A stretch of 11,021 nucleotides of DNA from the NCBI GenBank assembly GCA_937858455.1, contig CALLYN010000213.1, positions 1-11,021 on the forward strand, written 5' to 3'. The stretch comes from an uncultured Kouleothrix sp. Lineage in GTDB: Bacteria > Chloroflexota > Chloroflexia > Chloroflexales > Roseiflexaceae. Below the pieces are notes generated by a model, which made no database searches, was not told the origin of the DNA, and worked only from the letters and a program-made list of their open reading frames with translations. The position numbers and the translations under genes were made by a program. This document shows, piece after piece, positions 1 to 6,073 of the stretch (positions are counted from its first letter, which is position 1; each line of letters starts with the position of its first letter).

Positions 1-397
1 GGAAACTTGGAGGGACGAAGTCCCTCCAAACCACCCTTTTCAAACAGCTTCTTAGTGAGGCAGGCATCTGGCGGGAGACATGTCAGCAGACCTTCACGTG
101 GTGTGACTTGGAACGAGGGGCGCGCCGACGAACCTTTCGGGCGAGTGGTTGGAGTTGTTAGGGGCTGATGCTCGGATTCGCGGCGAGCAACCGATGATCA
201 GCACTAAGAAACATTAGCAACATCTGCCGAAACAAGCGCCTACTCCGCATCCAGCACCGCATCGACGGCAATGCCGAATCCATGATGAAGAGTTGCTCGG
301 GTGGCTACGAGAAGCCTATCTGCTTGGAGCGTAGATGTAGACAGGAACGCTATGCGAGATCATGAGCAGGCCAAAGCGGCGGTGTTCTTCGCAACGG
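1..397. other. Non-coding or decayed stretch at the left edge
   Basis: I find no gene here that I can support. Short open stretches exist (one reads about 17 residues into a TAG near 335) but none has a start, ribosome site and recognisable family together. The only clear structure is the hairpin at 7-29. Because decayed genes follow directly on the right, this is probably also remnant DNA, but that is inference. Confidence 0.5.
7..29. repeat. 10-bp perfect hairpin with GAA triloop
   Basis: Arm 7-16 (ttggagggac) is the exact reverse complement of 20-29, around a 3-nt loop gaa at 17-19. The same design, a GC-rich stem closed on a GAA/TTC-type triloop and flanked by A/T then a C-rich tract, recurs at 4981-5023 and 5214-5240. 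It may be a genome-wide palindromic repeat; a terminator role is possible, but no T-run follows on the plus strand. Confidence 0.6.
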
Positions 398-636
398 CGG
401 ATGCGCCCGCCTGGGCTGGAGGCATTTGAGCGCTGGCGCGACAAGCGCACGGTCATCTACTCCTATAAGCAACGTCACGAAGCGGCGTTTGATGCTGCGT
501 CTGAAGCACTATTCCAGGCCAACGAGAAGGCCTAGGCCTTTTCAGCGCCCGTGCGCCCTCGTATCGCCAGGCAGTGATCCGCTGGGTGATGAGCGCCAAG
601 CAGGCGGAGACACGCCAGCGACGCCTGGAGACCTGC
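398..636 (+). pseudogene. YdeI/OmdA-type (bacteriocin-protection family) C-terminal remnant
   Basis: Translated in pieces, this matches the C-terminal half of the YdeI/OmpD-associated (OmdA) family as I know it. One frame reads MRPPGLEAFERWRDKR at 401-448, then VIYSYKQRHEAAFDAA and FQANEKA, and meets TAG at 533-535 where the family has Trp. One T is missing from the T-run at 539-542; after shifting, the next frame continues from 544 with ARAPSYRQAVIRWVMSAK and ETRQRRLE. The N-terminal roughly 100 residues are absent. A nonsense codon, a 1-base deletion and a lost N-terminus make it a dead gene. The family assignment is from memory of its conserved tail (IYSYEQR...WVMSAKREETRxxRL), so it is good but untested. 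Confidence 0.68.
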
Positions 637-654
637 TCAAGGAGCCACAGGTTC

Positions 655-1164
655 ATGATCCATCACTGCCGACAGCTCACACCTGCGGAGCTCAATGCGG
701 CCTATCAGATCGTCATGGATGCGGCCGCGTGGCTCGAGGAGCGCCAGCTACCGGCCTGGCGGGTTCCATACGCGATCTACGCACACCGGCAGCACGCCGG
801 GGAGAACCACGGCCTGTTCGTGGAAGGCCGGCTGCGCGCGGTGGTGACGCTGGCGACGGCGACCCCGGACGCCTGGGCCGAGCTTGTGATCCATCGGCGG
901 GTCACGTGGCTGGCGACCCTGGCCAGCATACGGGAGCCGGGAGGGCAGCACGACGGGCAGGCGCTGGTGGGCTACGCCGAGCAGCACGCGCGCGCACGAT
1001 CGAGCGACGCGATCTATCTGGACTGCTACTACGGTGACGGCCGGCTGCCTCGGTACTACGAGCGCCTGGGGTATGTCTGGCTCGAGCGGAAGCAGCTAGT
1101 GTTCGACGACGGGAGCTGCCACGATAGCGTGCTGATGCGTAACGTGCTTGTACCCAAGGCATAG
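655..1164 (+). CDS. GNAT-family N-acetyltransferase
   Basis: A 169-residue protein of usual length for a single-domain GNAT acetyltransferase, which moves an acetyl group from acetyl-CoA to an amine; the substrate cannot be told. The fold is visible: N-terminal helix region (about 8-32), strands around GLFVEGRLRAVVTLA (53-67), WLATLASIRE (85-94), a CoA pyrophosphate-loop motif Q98-H-D-G-Q-A103 fitting Q/R-x-x-G-x-G/A, then YLDCYYGDGRLPRYYERLGYVW (121-142), the typical C-terminal strand and helix with the Tyr-rich LPRYYERLGY motif. The frame is open further upstream (to 574), but those codons belong to the decayed YdeI-type gene. I choose ATG 655 because AAGGAG lies at 639-644, 10 nt ahead, and homology begins there. 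It is the only intact gene among remnants on both sides. Confidence 0.8.
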   Translation: MIHHCRQLTPAELNAAYQIVMDAAAWLEERQLPAWRVPYAIYAHRQHAGENHGLFVEGRLRAVVTLATATPDAWAELVIHRRVTWLATLASIREPGGQHDGQALVGYAEQHARARSSDAIYLDCYYGDGRLPRYYERLGYVWLERKQLVFDDGSCHDSVLMRNVLVPKA

Positions 1165-1196
1165 ATCGCTGCCGGCCTGGCGCATGATGGCGCCGG

Positions 1197-1345
1197 CTAC
1201 ACTCCAAGCTGCGCATTGTTGCCGGCGCCTGGCTTGCCGACATTCCGGTTCGTGATCACCATCGAGAGCGTAATCGAAGTGGTCGAGTGGCCGTAGTCGC
1301 GCAACTGCTCCAGCACGTCGTCCAGATGGGCAATCGCGGAAAGAT
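1197..1345 (-). pseudogene. Lrp/AsnC-type regulator, C-terminal remnant
   Basis: The minus strand reads AHLDDVLEQLRDYGHSTTSI then TLSMVITNRNVGKPG and stops at 1197-1199. This resembles the end of the ligand-sensing (RAM/AsnC) domain of Lrp/AsnC regulators, where a 'HLDxVLxxLxxYGxTTTSIVxSxPVxxR' tail is common in actinobacterial-type members. Upstream the reading frame breaks: residues before AHLDD (from about 1346) no longer fit the family, a neighbouring frame gives a more family-like YLFAILSFRDC, and no DNA-binding domain is present. I read it as a 5'-truncated, frameshifted relic. Its strand is opposite to the TetR relic next to it. Confidence 0.5.
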
Positions 1346-1416
1346 AAGATAGCGAACAGGTACGGAGACACGGGTTATACTGTTTGAACGTTTGGGCGCA
1401 ACGGTGACCTCCAGCA

Positions 1417-1560
1417 TCTAGGCACGCCGGGCTTGCTCCATAAACGAACGCGCAGATGGCGAGCAGCGTGCTTGAGAGGATCGAGCGTATACGGCTCACG
1501 CTCAGCGCGGCCGGCATTCGCCCGTGCGAGCAGATCAGCCTGGCGGTGCCGTACTCCCGC
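1417..1560 (+). pseudogene. TetR-family regulator, C-terminal remnant
   Basis: One plus-strand frame reads HAGLAP, a TAA stop, then TNAQMASSVLERIERIRL and TLSAAGIRPCEQISLA, ending at TGA 1561-1563. The block resembles the TetR C-terminal segment 'HPxLAxx...VLERxexxLxxLxxAGLSPxEQ'; the intact TetR protein at 6144-6845 has GMERVLLALKAAGLSPREQ in the same place. There is no HTH domain, and a stop codon lies inside. Its right end overlaps the last codons of the minus-strand TetR gene by about 25 bp. The call rests on a short match and could be wrong in detail. Confidence 0.5.
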
Positions 1561-2269
1561 TGATAAGGCCCGCGATGCCGTCAAGGATCGTCGTCAGCCC
1601 ACGCTCGAAGGCCTCGTCGCGCGTGATCTCGTTCTCATCATCAAAAAAGGCTTTCACCCGCGGGTAGCGGCCTGTCGCGAGCAGGCGCTCGAGGTAGGGC
1701 TGCATCGTCCGCTGCCACTGCTCCGTAGTCATGCCGCTGCTACGCTCTGCGGCGGCGTCGGCTAGCTCGGCTTCGACACTGCCGCGAACATACGTCTCTA
1801 CCAGGTTCGTCGCCCAGGCCTTCCACGCGACCGGCAACGGAGTTGCATCAAATACAGACAGCGCGGTTTCCAAGTGCGCGATGGCGTTCGGCCCTAAAGC
1901 CGGCCGAACCACCGGGATGATCGACCAGGGATGATGCAAGGCGGCGGCGCGTTGCTGCCGGGCCAGCGTGACGAGGTCGGCGCGCCAATCGCCGGACGGG
2001 ATGCCGCTCAGGTCGTACGTACCCACGATGTGGTCAAGCATGAGGTCGATCAGATCTTCTTTGCGGGCGACATGCCGGTAGAGCGACATCGGGCTAGCGC
2101 CAAGCACTGCGGCTAGCTTGCGCATCGTGAATGCTTCCAGCCCCTGCTCATCGGCCAGTTTGATGGCCGCAGCCACAATGCGTGCCCGGTCGAGCGGCAC
2201 GTAGGGGCGCGCCGGAGGATCGGGCTGGTCCCAGACCACCGGGGCCTGCTCGTCGTTCTGCTCGGTCAA
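1535..2269 (-). CDS. TetR/AcrR-family repressor of the neighbouring efflux operon
   Basis: A 244-residue protein counted from a TTG start at 2269. The HTH lies at about 28-73 (RARIVAAAIKLADEQGLEAF, then TMRKLAAVLGASPMSLYRHV and ARKEDL), followed by an all-helical TetR-type C-terminal domain with HHPWSIIPVVRPALGPNAI, typical of the tetracycline-repressor-like C-terminal family. The frame stays open upstream to 2584, with an ATG at 2416 (293 residues). I prefer TTG 2269: GAGG sits 5 nt ahead within a purine-rich GGGAAGGCGAGG, and the extra residues look like noncoding sequence. It diverges from the DHA2 pump, with a palindromic operator candidate at 2461-2504, so it probably represses the pump and itself until a small hydrophobic ligand binds. 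Start confidence is moderate. Confidence 0.83.
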   Translation of the reverse strand: MTEQNDEQAPVVWDQPDPPARPYVPLDRARIVAAAIKLADEQGLEAFTMRKLAAVLGASPMSLYRHVARKEDLIDLMLDHIVGTYDLSGIPSGDWRADLVTLARQQRAAALHHPWSIIPVVRPALGPNAIAHLETALSVFDATPLPVAWKAWATNLVETYVRGSVEAELADAAAERSSGMTTEQWQRTMQPYLERLLATGRYPRVKAFFDDENEITRDEAFERGLTTILDGIAGLISGSTAPPG

Positions 2270-2386
2270 TACAGCCTCGCCTTCCCTGGCAGCGCTCGCC
2301 AATACTGCGCTGCGTCCCACATTGTACCGCACCTGCCTCGACCATGTTCCACATGAGACCGACGCCCGCTGGCCTAACCTGCACGG

Positions 2387-2410
2387 CGTTGCGCCCTGGC
2401 GGGCGCAACG
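2387..2410. repeat. Perfect 10-bp hairpin in the TetR leader
   Basis: Arms 2387-2396 (cgttgcgccc) and 2401-2410 (gggcgcaacg) pair perfectly around TGGC. A weaker outer pair, catgttcc at 2343-2350 and ggaacatg at 2410-2417, could extend the structure. If transcription of the minus-strand TetR gene starts near the operator at about 2475, this hairpin falls in its 5' leader, between promoter and the TTG start. No T-run follows on either strand, so an intrinsic terminator is unlikely. Confidence 0.6.
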
Positions 2411-2460
2411 GAACATGTGGCCCGGACTCACATCGAAAGCTCCGCAATTGCCGCTTGCGT

Positions 2461-2504
2461 ACATTGTTATTGTATTGTACAATGTACGTATACGATAACG
2501 ATGT
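2461..2504. promoter_or_regulatory. Operator candidate between divergent TetR and MFS genes
   Basis: An AT-rich island in GC-rich DNA. Outer arms ACATTGTTATTGTAT (2461-2475) and the reverse complement of 2490-2504 (ACATCGTTATCGTAT) match at 13 of 15 positions around a 14-bp spacer. Inside are perfect palindromes ATTGTACAAT (2474-2483) and CGTATACG (2487-2494). The segment GTACAATGTACGTA (2477-2490) differs at one base from the core of the second TetR control site (6077-6090). Position, symmetry and resemblance point to a TetR-family operator. I cannot place -35/-10 boxes cleanly. Confidence 0.65.
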
Positions 2505-2601
2505 ACGCAACCTCCTTGCTTACAGCTGCGAGGCTCGACGCGTACACCAGGTGAGCTCCAGGCTGATCGCCTCACCTCACCCATTGCACAGGAGTGTCTG
2601 T

Positions 2602-4011
2602 ATGGCCACCCCTACCGGACGCCCGCAGCCGAACCTCTGGGTCATCCTGTTGGTCGTAATCGTCGCCGACATCATGGATCTGCTCGACGCCAGTATGACC
2701 AACATCGCCGCGCCCCTGATTGAGCGCGAGCTTGGCGGCGGCCACGCGCTCATCAGCTGGCTCGGCGCGAGCTACGCTCTCGCCCTTGGGGTGCTCCTGG
2801 TTCTCGGCGGTCGGCTCGGCGACAAGTATGGGCAGCGCCGCATCTTTCTCACGGGCATTGCCGGCTTCACCCTCGCCTCCCTCGTGTGCAGCGTCGCCGT
2901 CACCCCGGCGATGCTGATCGTCGGCCGGCTGGCCCAGGGCGCATTCGGCGCCTTACTTATCCCGCAGGGTTTCGCGATGCTCAAGGCGACCTTCCCGCGC
3001 GATCAGCTCAGCACGGCCTTCGGTGTGTTTGGCCCCATCCTGGGCCTGGCCGCCGTCCTCGGCCCCATCCTCGGCGCGTTCCTGGTCGATGCCAATCTCG
3101 CCGGCCTGAGCTGGCGGCCGATGTTCCTGATCAACCTCGTCATCGGCAGCTTCGCCTTTATCCTCGGCCTCAAGGTGCTGCCCAGGATTCCAGCCGACCG
3201 CAGCATCGCACTCGACGGCCTCGGCTCCACTCTGCTTGCCGCGACAATGTTCGCGCTGATCTACGGCCTGATCAGCGGCAGCGACACCGGGTGGAGCGCT
3301 GCACCGCTCACCCTCCTGGCGACGGGTGTCGTGTGCTTCGGCCTGTTCTGCTGGCGCCAGAGTACCGCGCGCAGCCCGCTCGTGAAGCCGAGCCTGCTCG
3401 CCAACCGGGGGTTCACCTCCGGCCTGATCCTTGGCCTCGTGTTCTTCGCGGCGATCGGCGGTATGTCGCTCATTCTCGCGCTATTCTTCCAGCAGAGCCG
3501 CGGCGCCACGCCCACTGGCGCCGCGCTCGGGCTCGTGCCGATGTCCCTTGGCATTATCGTCGCCTCGATCGCCGCTGCCAACCTCATTCATCGGCTTGGC
3601 CGCGCCCTGATCGCTATCGGCCTGGTGATCACGCTGGTCGGCGTCGCCAGCCTGGCCATCGTCATCGGTGTCCTTGGCCCCGCAGTGCGCATCTGGGCGC
3701 TCGTGCCGCCGATCTTTGTGCTGGGGCTTGGGCTGGGCACCTGCTTCGGGAACCTCTTCGACATCACGATCGGCGATGTGGACACCCACGAAGCCGGCAG
3801 CGCCAGCGGTTCACTCGCCGCGGTCCAACAGCTGGCCACCAGCATCGGCACGGCAGTAATGACCACCATCTACTTCACCACGCTCACGACGCATGGGGAT
3901 GGACGTGCCATCGTCACCAGCCTCGCTGTGGTCGCTGCTATCATCGCCTGCTGCCTCGGGCTCGTCCGGCTCCTCCCCCGCAGCGCGCAACGGGAAAGCG
4001 CTGCCATCTAG
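2602..4011 (+). CDS. DHA2-family (EmrB/QacA type) MFS drug efflux transporter
   Basis: A 469-residue, highly hydrophobic inner-membrane protein, in the size range of 14-helix DHA2 drug:proton antiporters. Visible family motifs: motif D1 in helix 1, LDASMTNIAAP (28-38); motif A in the loop after helix 2, GRLGDKYGQRR (70-80), with the conserved Asp74 and basic end; the antiporter motif C in helix 5, GPILGLAAVLGPILG (144-158). The start ATG 2602 follows AGGAG (2590-2594) at 7 nt and gives a normal short cytoplasmic N-terminus; the frame is open far upstream but that part is low-complexity and crosses the operator. The alpha/beta-hydrolase begins 26 nt after the stop, so the two are probably cotranscribed, controlled by the divergent TetR. 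Substrate is unknown; EmrB/QacA relatives export lipophilic cations, antibiotics or aromatic compounds. Confidence 0.9.
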   Translation: MATPTGRPQPNLWVILLVVIVADIMDLLDASMTNIAAPLIERELGGGHALISWLGASYALALGVLLVLGGRLGDKYGQRRIFLTGIAGFTLASLVCSVAVTPAMLIVGRLAQGAFGALLIPQGFAMLKATFPRDQLSTAFGVFGPILGLAAVLGPILGAFLVDANLAGLSWRPMFLINLVIGSFAFILGLKVLPRIPADRSIALDGLGSTLLAATMFALIYGLISGSDTGWSAAPLTLLATGVVCFGLFCWRQSTARSPLVKPSLLANRGFTSGLILGLVFFAAIGGMSLILALFFQQSRGATPTGAALGLVPMSLGIIVASIAAANLIHRLGRALIAIGLVITLVGVASLAIVIGVLGPAVRIWALVPPIFVLGLGLGTCFGNLFDITIGDVDTHEAGSASGSLAAVQQLATSIGTAVMTTIYFTTLTTHGDGRAIVTSLAVVAAIIACCLGLVRLLPRSAQRESAAI

Positions 4012-4037
4012 GCAGAGCACACCAGAAGGAGAATAGC

Positions 4038-4916
4038 TTGAAGAAGAACGTGAAGCTCTCAGCATCCGACATCGTACAGCTGTTGGGCTGGCGCGGTCTG
4101 ACGGCTGTGATAACCCTGTGGTCACAGCGCGACCGTCGTCGGCTACCGGCCGCGATCACGGAAGCCCGTTACGGCGCGCTCCCACGGGAGCGATTGGACG
4201 TCATCGAGCCGGCAATCGCCGGGCCAGCCGTGCCGATCGTCTTTATCCACGGTGGAGCCTGGGTCTGCGGGCAGAAAGAGCAGTACTATAGCCCGCTCGC
4301 GGCTTTCGTCCAGGCAGGGTTTCGCATCTTCAATGTCGAGTATCCGCGTGCGCCTGAGGACCCGCATCCCCAGCCGCTGCGCTCGCTGCTGGGTGCGCTC
4401 GCGTGGATACGCGCCAGGGGCATCGAGCGCGTGCAGCTCGTGGGCGACTCGGCCGGTGGGAACCTCGCCATGATGCTGGGCATCCTGATGGCAAATGACG
4501 CGCTCCAGGAAGTGGGGCTCACCGCGGGCGCGTTGGAACTACCGCAGGTTGTGAGCATCGTCTCGCTCTACGGCGTGCTCGAGCGCGATGTAATCGTCGC
4601 GGATGGCTTCCCCGGCGGGAAGCTGTTTCTCAAGGCGTACAGTCCGGCAAGCAGCGAAGCAGGCGCCATTGGGAGCCGGATCACGCCCATGGAGCTCCTG
4701 CCGTTCGACGCCCTTCCGCGTACGCTGATCGCCGCAGGAAACGAGGATCGCTTGGTCCGCTCGTCGCGGATCGCCGCCGAGGCGCTACGTCACCGCTTCG
4801 GCGGCCATGTGACCTACACGGAGTACGCAGGCGCGGATCACGGCTTCTTCCAGTTCGGTGCGCGGAGCGACGAGCTCCGGCGCGATGTGACCCAGTTTCT
4901 GCTGGACGTGACGTGA
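4038..4916 (+). CDS. Alpha/beta-hydrolase (HSL/carboxylesterase type)
   Basis: A 292-residue serine hydrolase of the alpha/beta-hydrolase fold-3 (hormone-sensitive-lipase-like) group, probably a carboxylesterase. Visible motifs: the oxyanion-hole HGGAW (71-75); the nucleophile elbow GDSAGGN with Ser138; the acid in AGNEDRLV (Asp237); the catalytic His in DHGFF (His268). The order and spacing fit an intact triad. No signal peptide is evident, although residues 12-28 are moderately hydrophobic, so it is likely cytoplasmic or membrane-associated. The start is TTG 4038: AAGGAG at 4026-4031 is 6 nt ahead, and the next in-frame ATG would remove the catalytic core. It follows the efflux gene by 26 nt, which suggests one operon that hydrolyses an ester-type toxic compound and exports it or its products; that functional link is inference. 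Confidence 0.87.
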   Translation: MKKNVKLSASDIVQLLGWRGLTAVITLWSQRDRRRLPAAITEARYGALPRERLDVIEPAIAGPAVPIVFIHGGAWVCGQKEQYYSPLAAFVQAGFRIFNVEYPRAPEDPHPQPLRSLLGALAWIRARGIERVQLVGDSAGGNLAMMLGILMANDALQEVGLTAGALELPQVVSIVSLYGVLERDVIVADGFPGGKLFLKAYSPASSEAGAIGSRITPMELLPFDALPRTLIAAGNEDRLVRSSRIAAEALRHRFGGHVTYTEYAGADHGFFQFGARSDELRRDVTQFLLDVT

Positions 4917-4980
4917 GCGACAAGTCTGACCAACACCGCCCATGAACCGATTGATAAGATGTTCGCTTGATCACGTATAG

Positions 4981-5023
4981 ATTGTGCTGCACTACGTGGC
5001 TTCGCCGCGTAGTGCAACACAAT
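4981..5023. repeat. 20-bp near-perfect hairpin, TTC/GAA triloop
   Basis: Arm 4981-5000 pairs with 5004-5023 at 18 of 20 positions, around the 3-nt loop ttc. One of the two non-Watson-Crick positions is a G-T pair on the plus strand, the other on the minus strand, which suggests drift rather than random sequence. The hairpin abuts the left end of the MITE-like element, whose flanking direct repeat lies partly in its right arm. Confidence 0.7.
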
Positions 5024-5024
5024 A
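5017..5024. repeat. Candidate target-site duplication, left copy (acacaata)
   Basis: The 8-mer acacaata at 5017-5024 recurs exactly at 5201-5208, in direct orientation, immediately outside the inverted termini of the element at 5025-5200. Bases flanking the repeat differ on both sides, so the match is exactly 8 bp. This is the footprint left by a cut-and-paste transposition with 8-bp staggered cuts. Confidence 0.5.
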
Positions 5025-5200
5025 GGAGTTACGCAGTTGCGCTATTCAGCTTCCCGAAGCCGTGCATGGTGCCTGCGCCAGCAGGGTACTTTTTGCTCAT
5101 CGTGTGCGGTTTTTCCGCGCTCCGCGCGGAAAAACCGCACACCTCTAAGGAATTCGGTACCGCTCTGCCGAAGGCTGAGCTCGCCAACTGCGTAAGTCAT
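5025..5200. mobile_element. MITE-like 176-bp palindromic element
   Basis: Too short to encode a transposase. Left terminus GAGTTACGCAGTTG (5026-5039) matches the inverted right terminus GACTTACGCAGTTG (reverse complement of 5185-5198) at 13 of 14 positions; weaker similarity continues inward to about 5053 and 5170 with small gaps (CGCTATTCAGCTT versus GCGAGCTCAGCCTT). A perfect 19-bp hairpin lies near its middle. It is flanked by direct copies of acacaata. Inverted ends, duplication and no coding capacity define a miniature inverted-repeat transposable element; the parent transposase family is not known to me. Confidence 0.55.
5102..5142. repeat. 19-bp perfect hairpin inside the MITE-like element
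   Basis: Arm 5102-5120 is the exact reverse complement of 5124-5142, with a 3-nt loop tcc. It includes a run TTTTT in one arm and AAAAA in the other, so it pairs fully when extruded or transcribed. It sits near the centre of the element at 5025-5200, a common position for secondary structure in MITEs. Confidence 0.75.
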
Positions 5201-5208
5201 ACACAATA
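5201..5208. repeat. Candidate target-site duplication, right copy (acacaata)
   Basis: Exact direct copy of the 8-mer at 5017-5024, positioned just outside the right inverted terminus of the MITE-like element. Confidence 0.5.
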
Positions 5209-5213
5209 AGAAA

Positions 5214-5240
5214 TTTGGGGGCGGCGAAGCCGCCCCCAAA
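5214..5240 (-). terminator. Intrinsic terminator of the CPBP gene (hairpin)
   Basis: Arms 5214-5225 and 5229-5240 form a perfect 12-bp stem (TTTGGGGGCGGC) around a 3-nt loop, gaa on plus and ttc on minus. Read on the minus strand, it begins about 40 nt after the CPBP stop codon and is followed by TTTCTTATT, a short T-rich tract. That fits a Rho-independent terminator. The hairpin also belongs to the triloop palindrome series, so terminator and repeat roles may coincide. Confidence 0.55.
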
Positions 5241-5279
5241 ACCCCACCAAAGGGATACCGAGATGGTCTATCCCGAGGC

Positions 5280-6047
5280 TCAGGCCCGGTCAAGCGCGCG
5301 AAAGCGATGGGGCCTCGCGCCGACGAACAGCAGAGCCACGGCCATTACGGTGACGACCGTCATCCACTGCGGGTCGTATGACGAGCCAAAGGATGGCAGG
5401 AATGAGAAGGCCGTGTCGTAGGTCGCGTGCAGTGCGATCGTCGCGAAGACGCTGCGGTTGGTCGCGACGTACACGCGGGTGAGAAGCACCCGGAAGGCGA
5501 TCGTGAAGGCGCACTGCCAGGCCACCCAGGCGAGGCTGTGGTGAGTCTGCAGAAACGGGATGAAGTGCCACACGGCCCAGATGCCGCCGGCGATCAGGCC
5601 GGCGGCGAGCACGCTGCAGCGCGTCAGCAGCGCATCGGTGAGGATAGCAGTCCATCCTAGCTGCTCGCAGTACGCGCTCAGGCTGTAGATGAGCAGCAGC
5701 ACCGGCAGGCTCAGCAGCGGCGTCGGGGGAACGCTGACCGAAACGCCGCTTCGCAACGTCAGGCCGTAGGAGCACAGCACGAGGAGCGGCATCAGTATGA
5801 CCACCCCGAGGCGCCACGTCAGGCCGGGGATCCGATTGATGTCCAGGCCGCGCCGCAGGAGCGCCGGCACCGAGCCGCCGCCGCGCCATATAACGATGAC
5901 AGCCGCCAGCAGCACCACGAGAAACTGAAGCGCGCTCAGCGGCAGCGCGACCGGAATAATGCGCGTGGCATCGACGACGGAGGCCGCGAGCCAGAGCGGA
6001 GCCGAGAGCGCCAGAACGACGATCAGAAAGGTGGCGACACGTTTCAT
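5280..6047 (-). CDS. CPBP/CAAX-type intramembrane metalloprotease homologue
   Basis: A 255-residue polytopic membrane protein with about seven to eight hydrophobic segments, the usual size for bacterial CPBP (ABI) proteins, which cleave or process membrane substrates in some systems. The three family motifs are recognisable but altered: motif 1 reads CEQLGWT (E128-Q129-xxx-T133) instead of EExxxR; motif 2 is WAVWHFIP with His161; motif 3 is HATYD (His207, Asp211) instead of HxxxN. Counting from the Rce1 pattern, the first Glu and both His residues are kept, the second Glu and the Arg are not, so activity is uncertain. Start ATG 6047 has AAGGAG about 9 nt ahead; the upstream extension would run through the operator. 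It diverges from the TetR gene at 6144 over a 17-bp inverted repeat and is probably repressed by it. Confidence 0.78.
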   Translation of the reverse strand: MKRVATFLIVVLALSAPLWLAASVVDATRIIPVALPLSALQFLVVLLAAVIVIWRGGGSVPALLRRGLDINRIPGLTWRLGVVILMPLLVLCSYGLTLRSGVSVSVPPTPLLSLPVLLLIYSLSAYCEQLGWTAILTDALLTRCSVLAAGLIAGGIWAVWHFIPFLQTHHSLAWVAWQCAFTIAFRVLLTRVYVATNRSVFATIALHATYDTAFSFLPSFGSSYDPQWMTVVTVMAVALLFVGARPHRFRALDRA

Positions 6048-6073
6048 GAAGGATTCGCTCCTTGGAATAACAA

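Larger units (their letters stand above)
4917..5279. other. Palindrome-rich intergenic spacer
   Basis: A 363-bp spacer between convergent genes with no convincing gene. It holds three long hairpins (4981-5023, 5102-5142, 5214-5240), the middle one lying inside a MITE-like element (5025-5200). Apart from these, I see only a weak 5-bp stem (5072-5085) followed by five T's, which might serve as a poor terminator for the hydrolase operon. Confidence 0.7.

Noticed and set aside
379..405. AVFFATADA, which resembles the N-terminus of YdeI-type proteins
   Set aside because: It is in a different frame from the relic and only about 10 codons from its C-terminal half; coincidence cannot be excluded, so it is not included.
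426..1037. 203-codon open frame over the relic and GNAT gene
   Set aside because: Low-complexity Arg/Gly/Pro composition and no family resemblance; the GNAT frame explains the same DNA.
1171..1196. gccggc...gccggc repeat after the GNAT gene as terminator
   Set aside because: Only a 5-bp stem (GGCGC/GCGCC) forms well and no T-run follows.
2886..4037. Long upstream extension of the alpha/beta-hydrolase frame
   Set aside because: It is an Arg/Pro-rich shadow of the MFS gene in another frame; TTG 4038 with AAGGAG is a better start.
4917..5279. CRISPR-like array in the palindrome-rich spacer
   Set aside because: The repeats are inverted and differ in sequence; there are no regularly spaced direct repeats.
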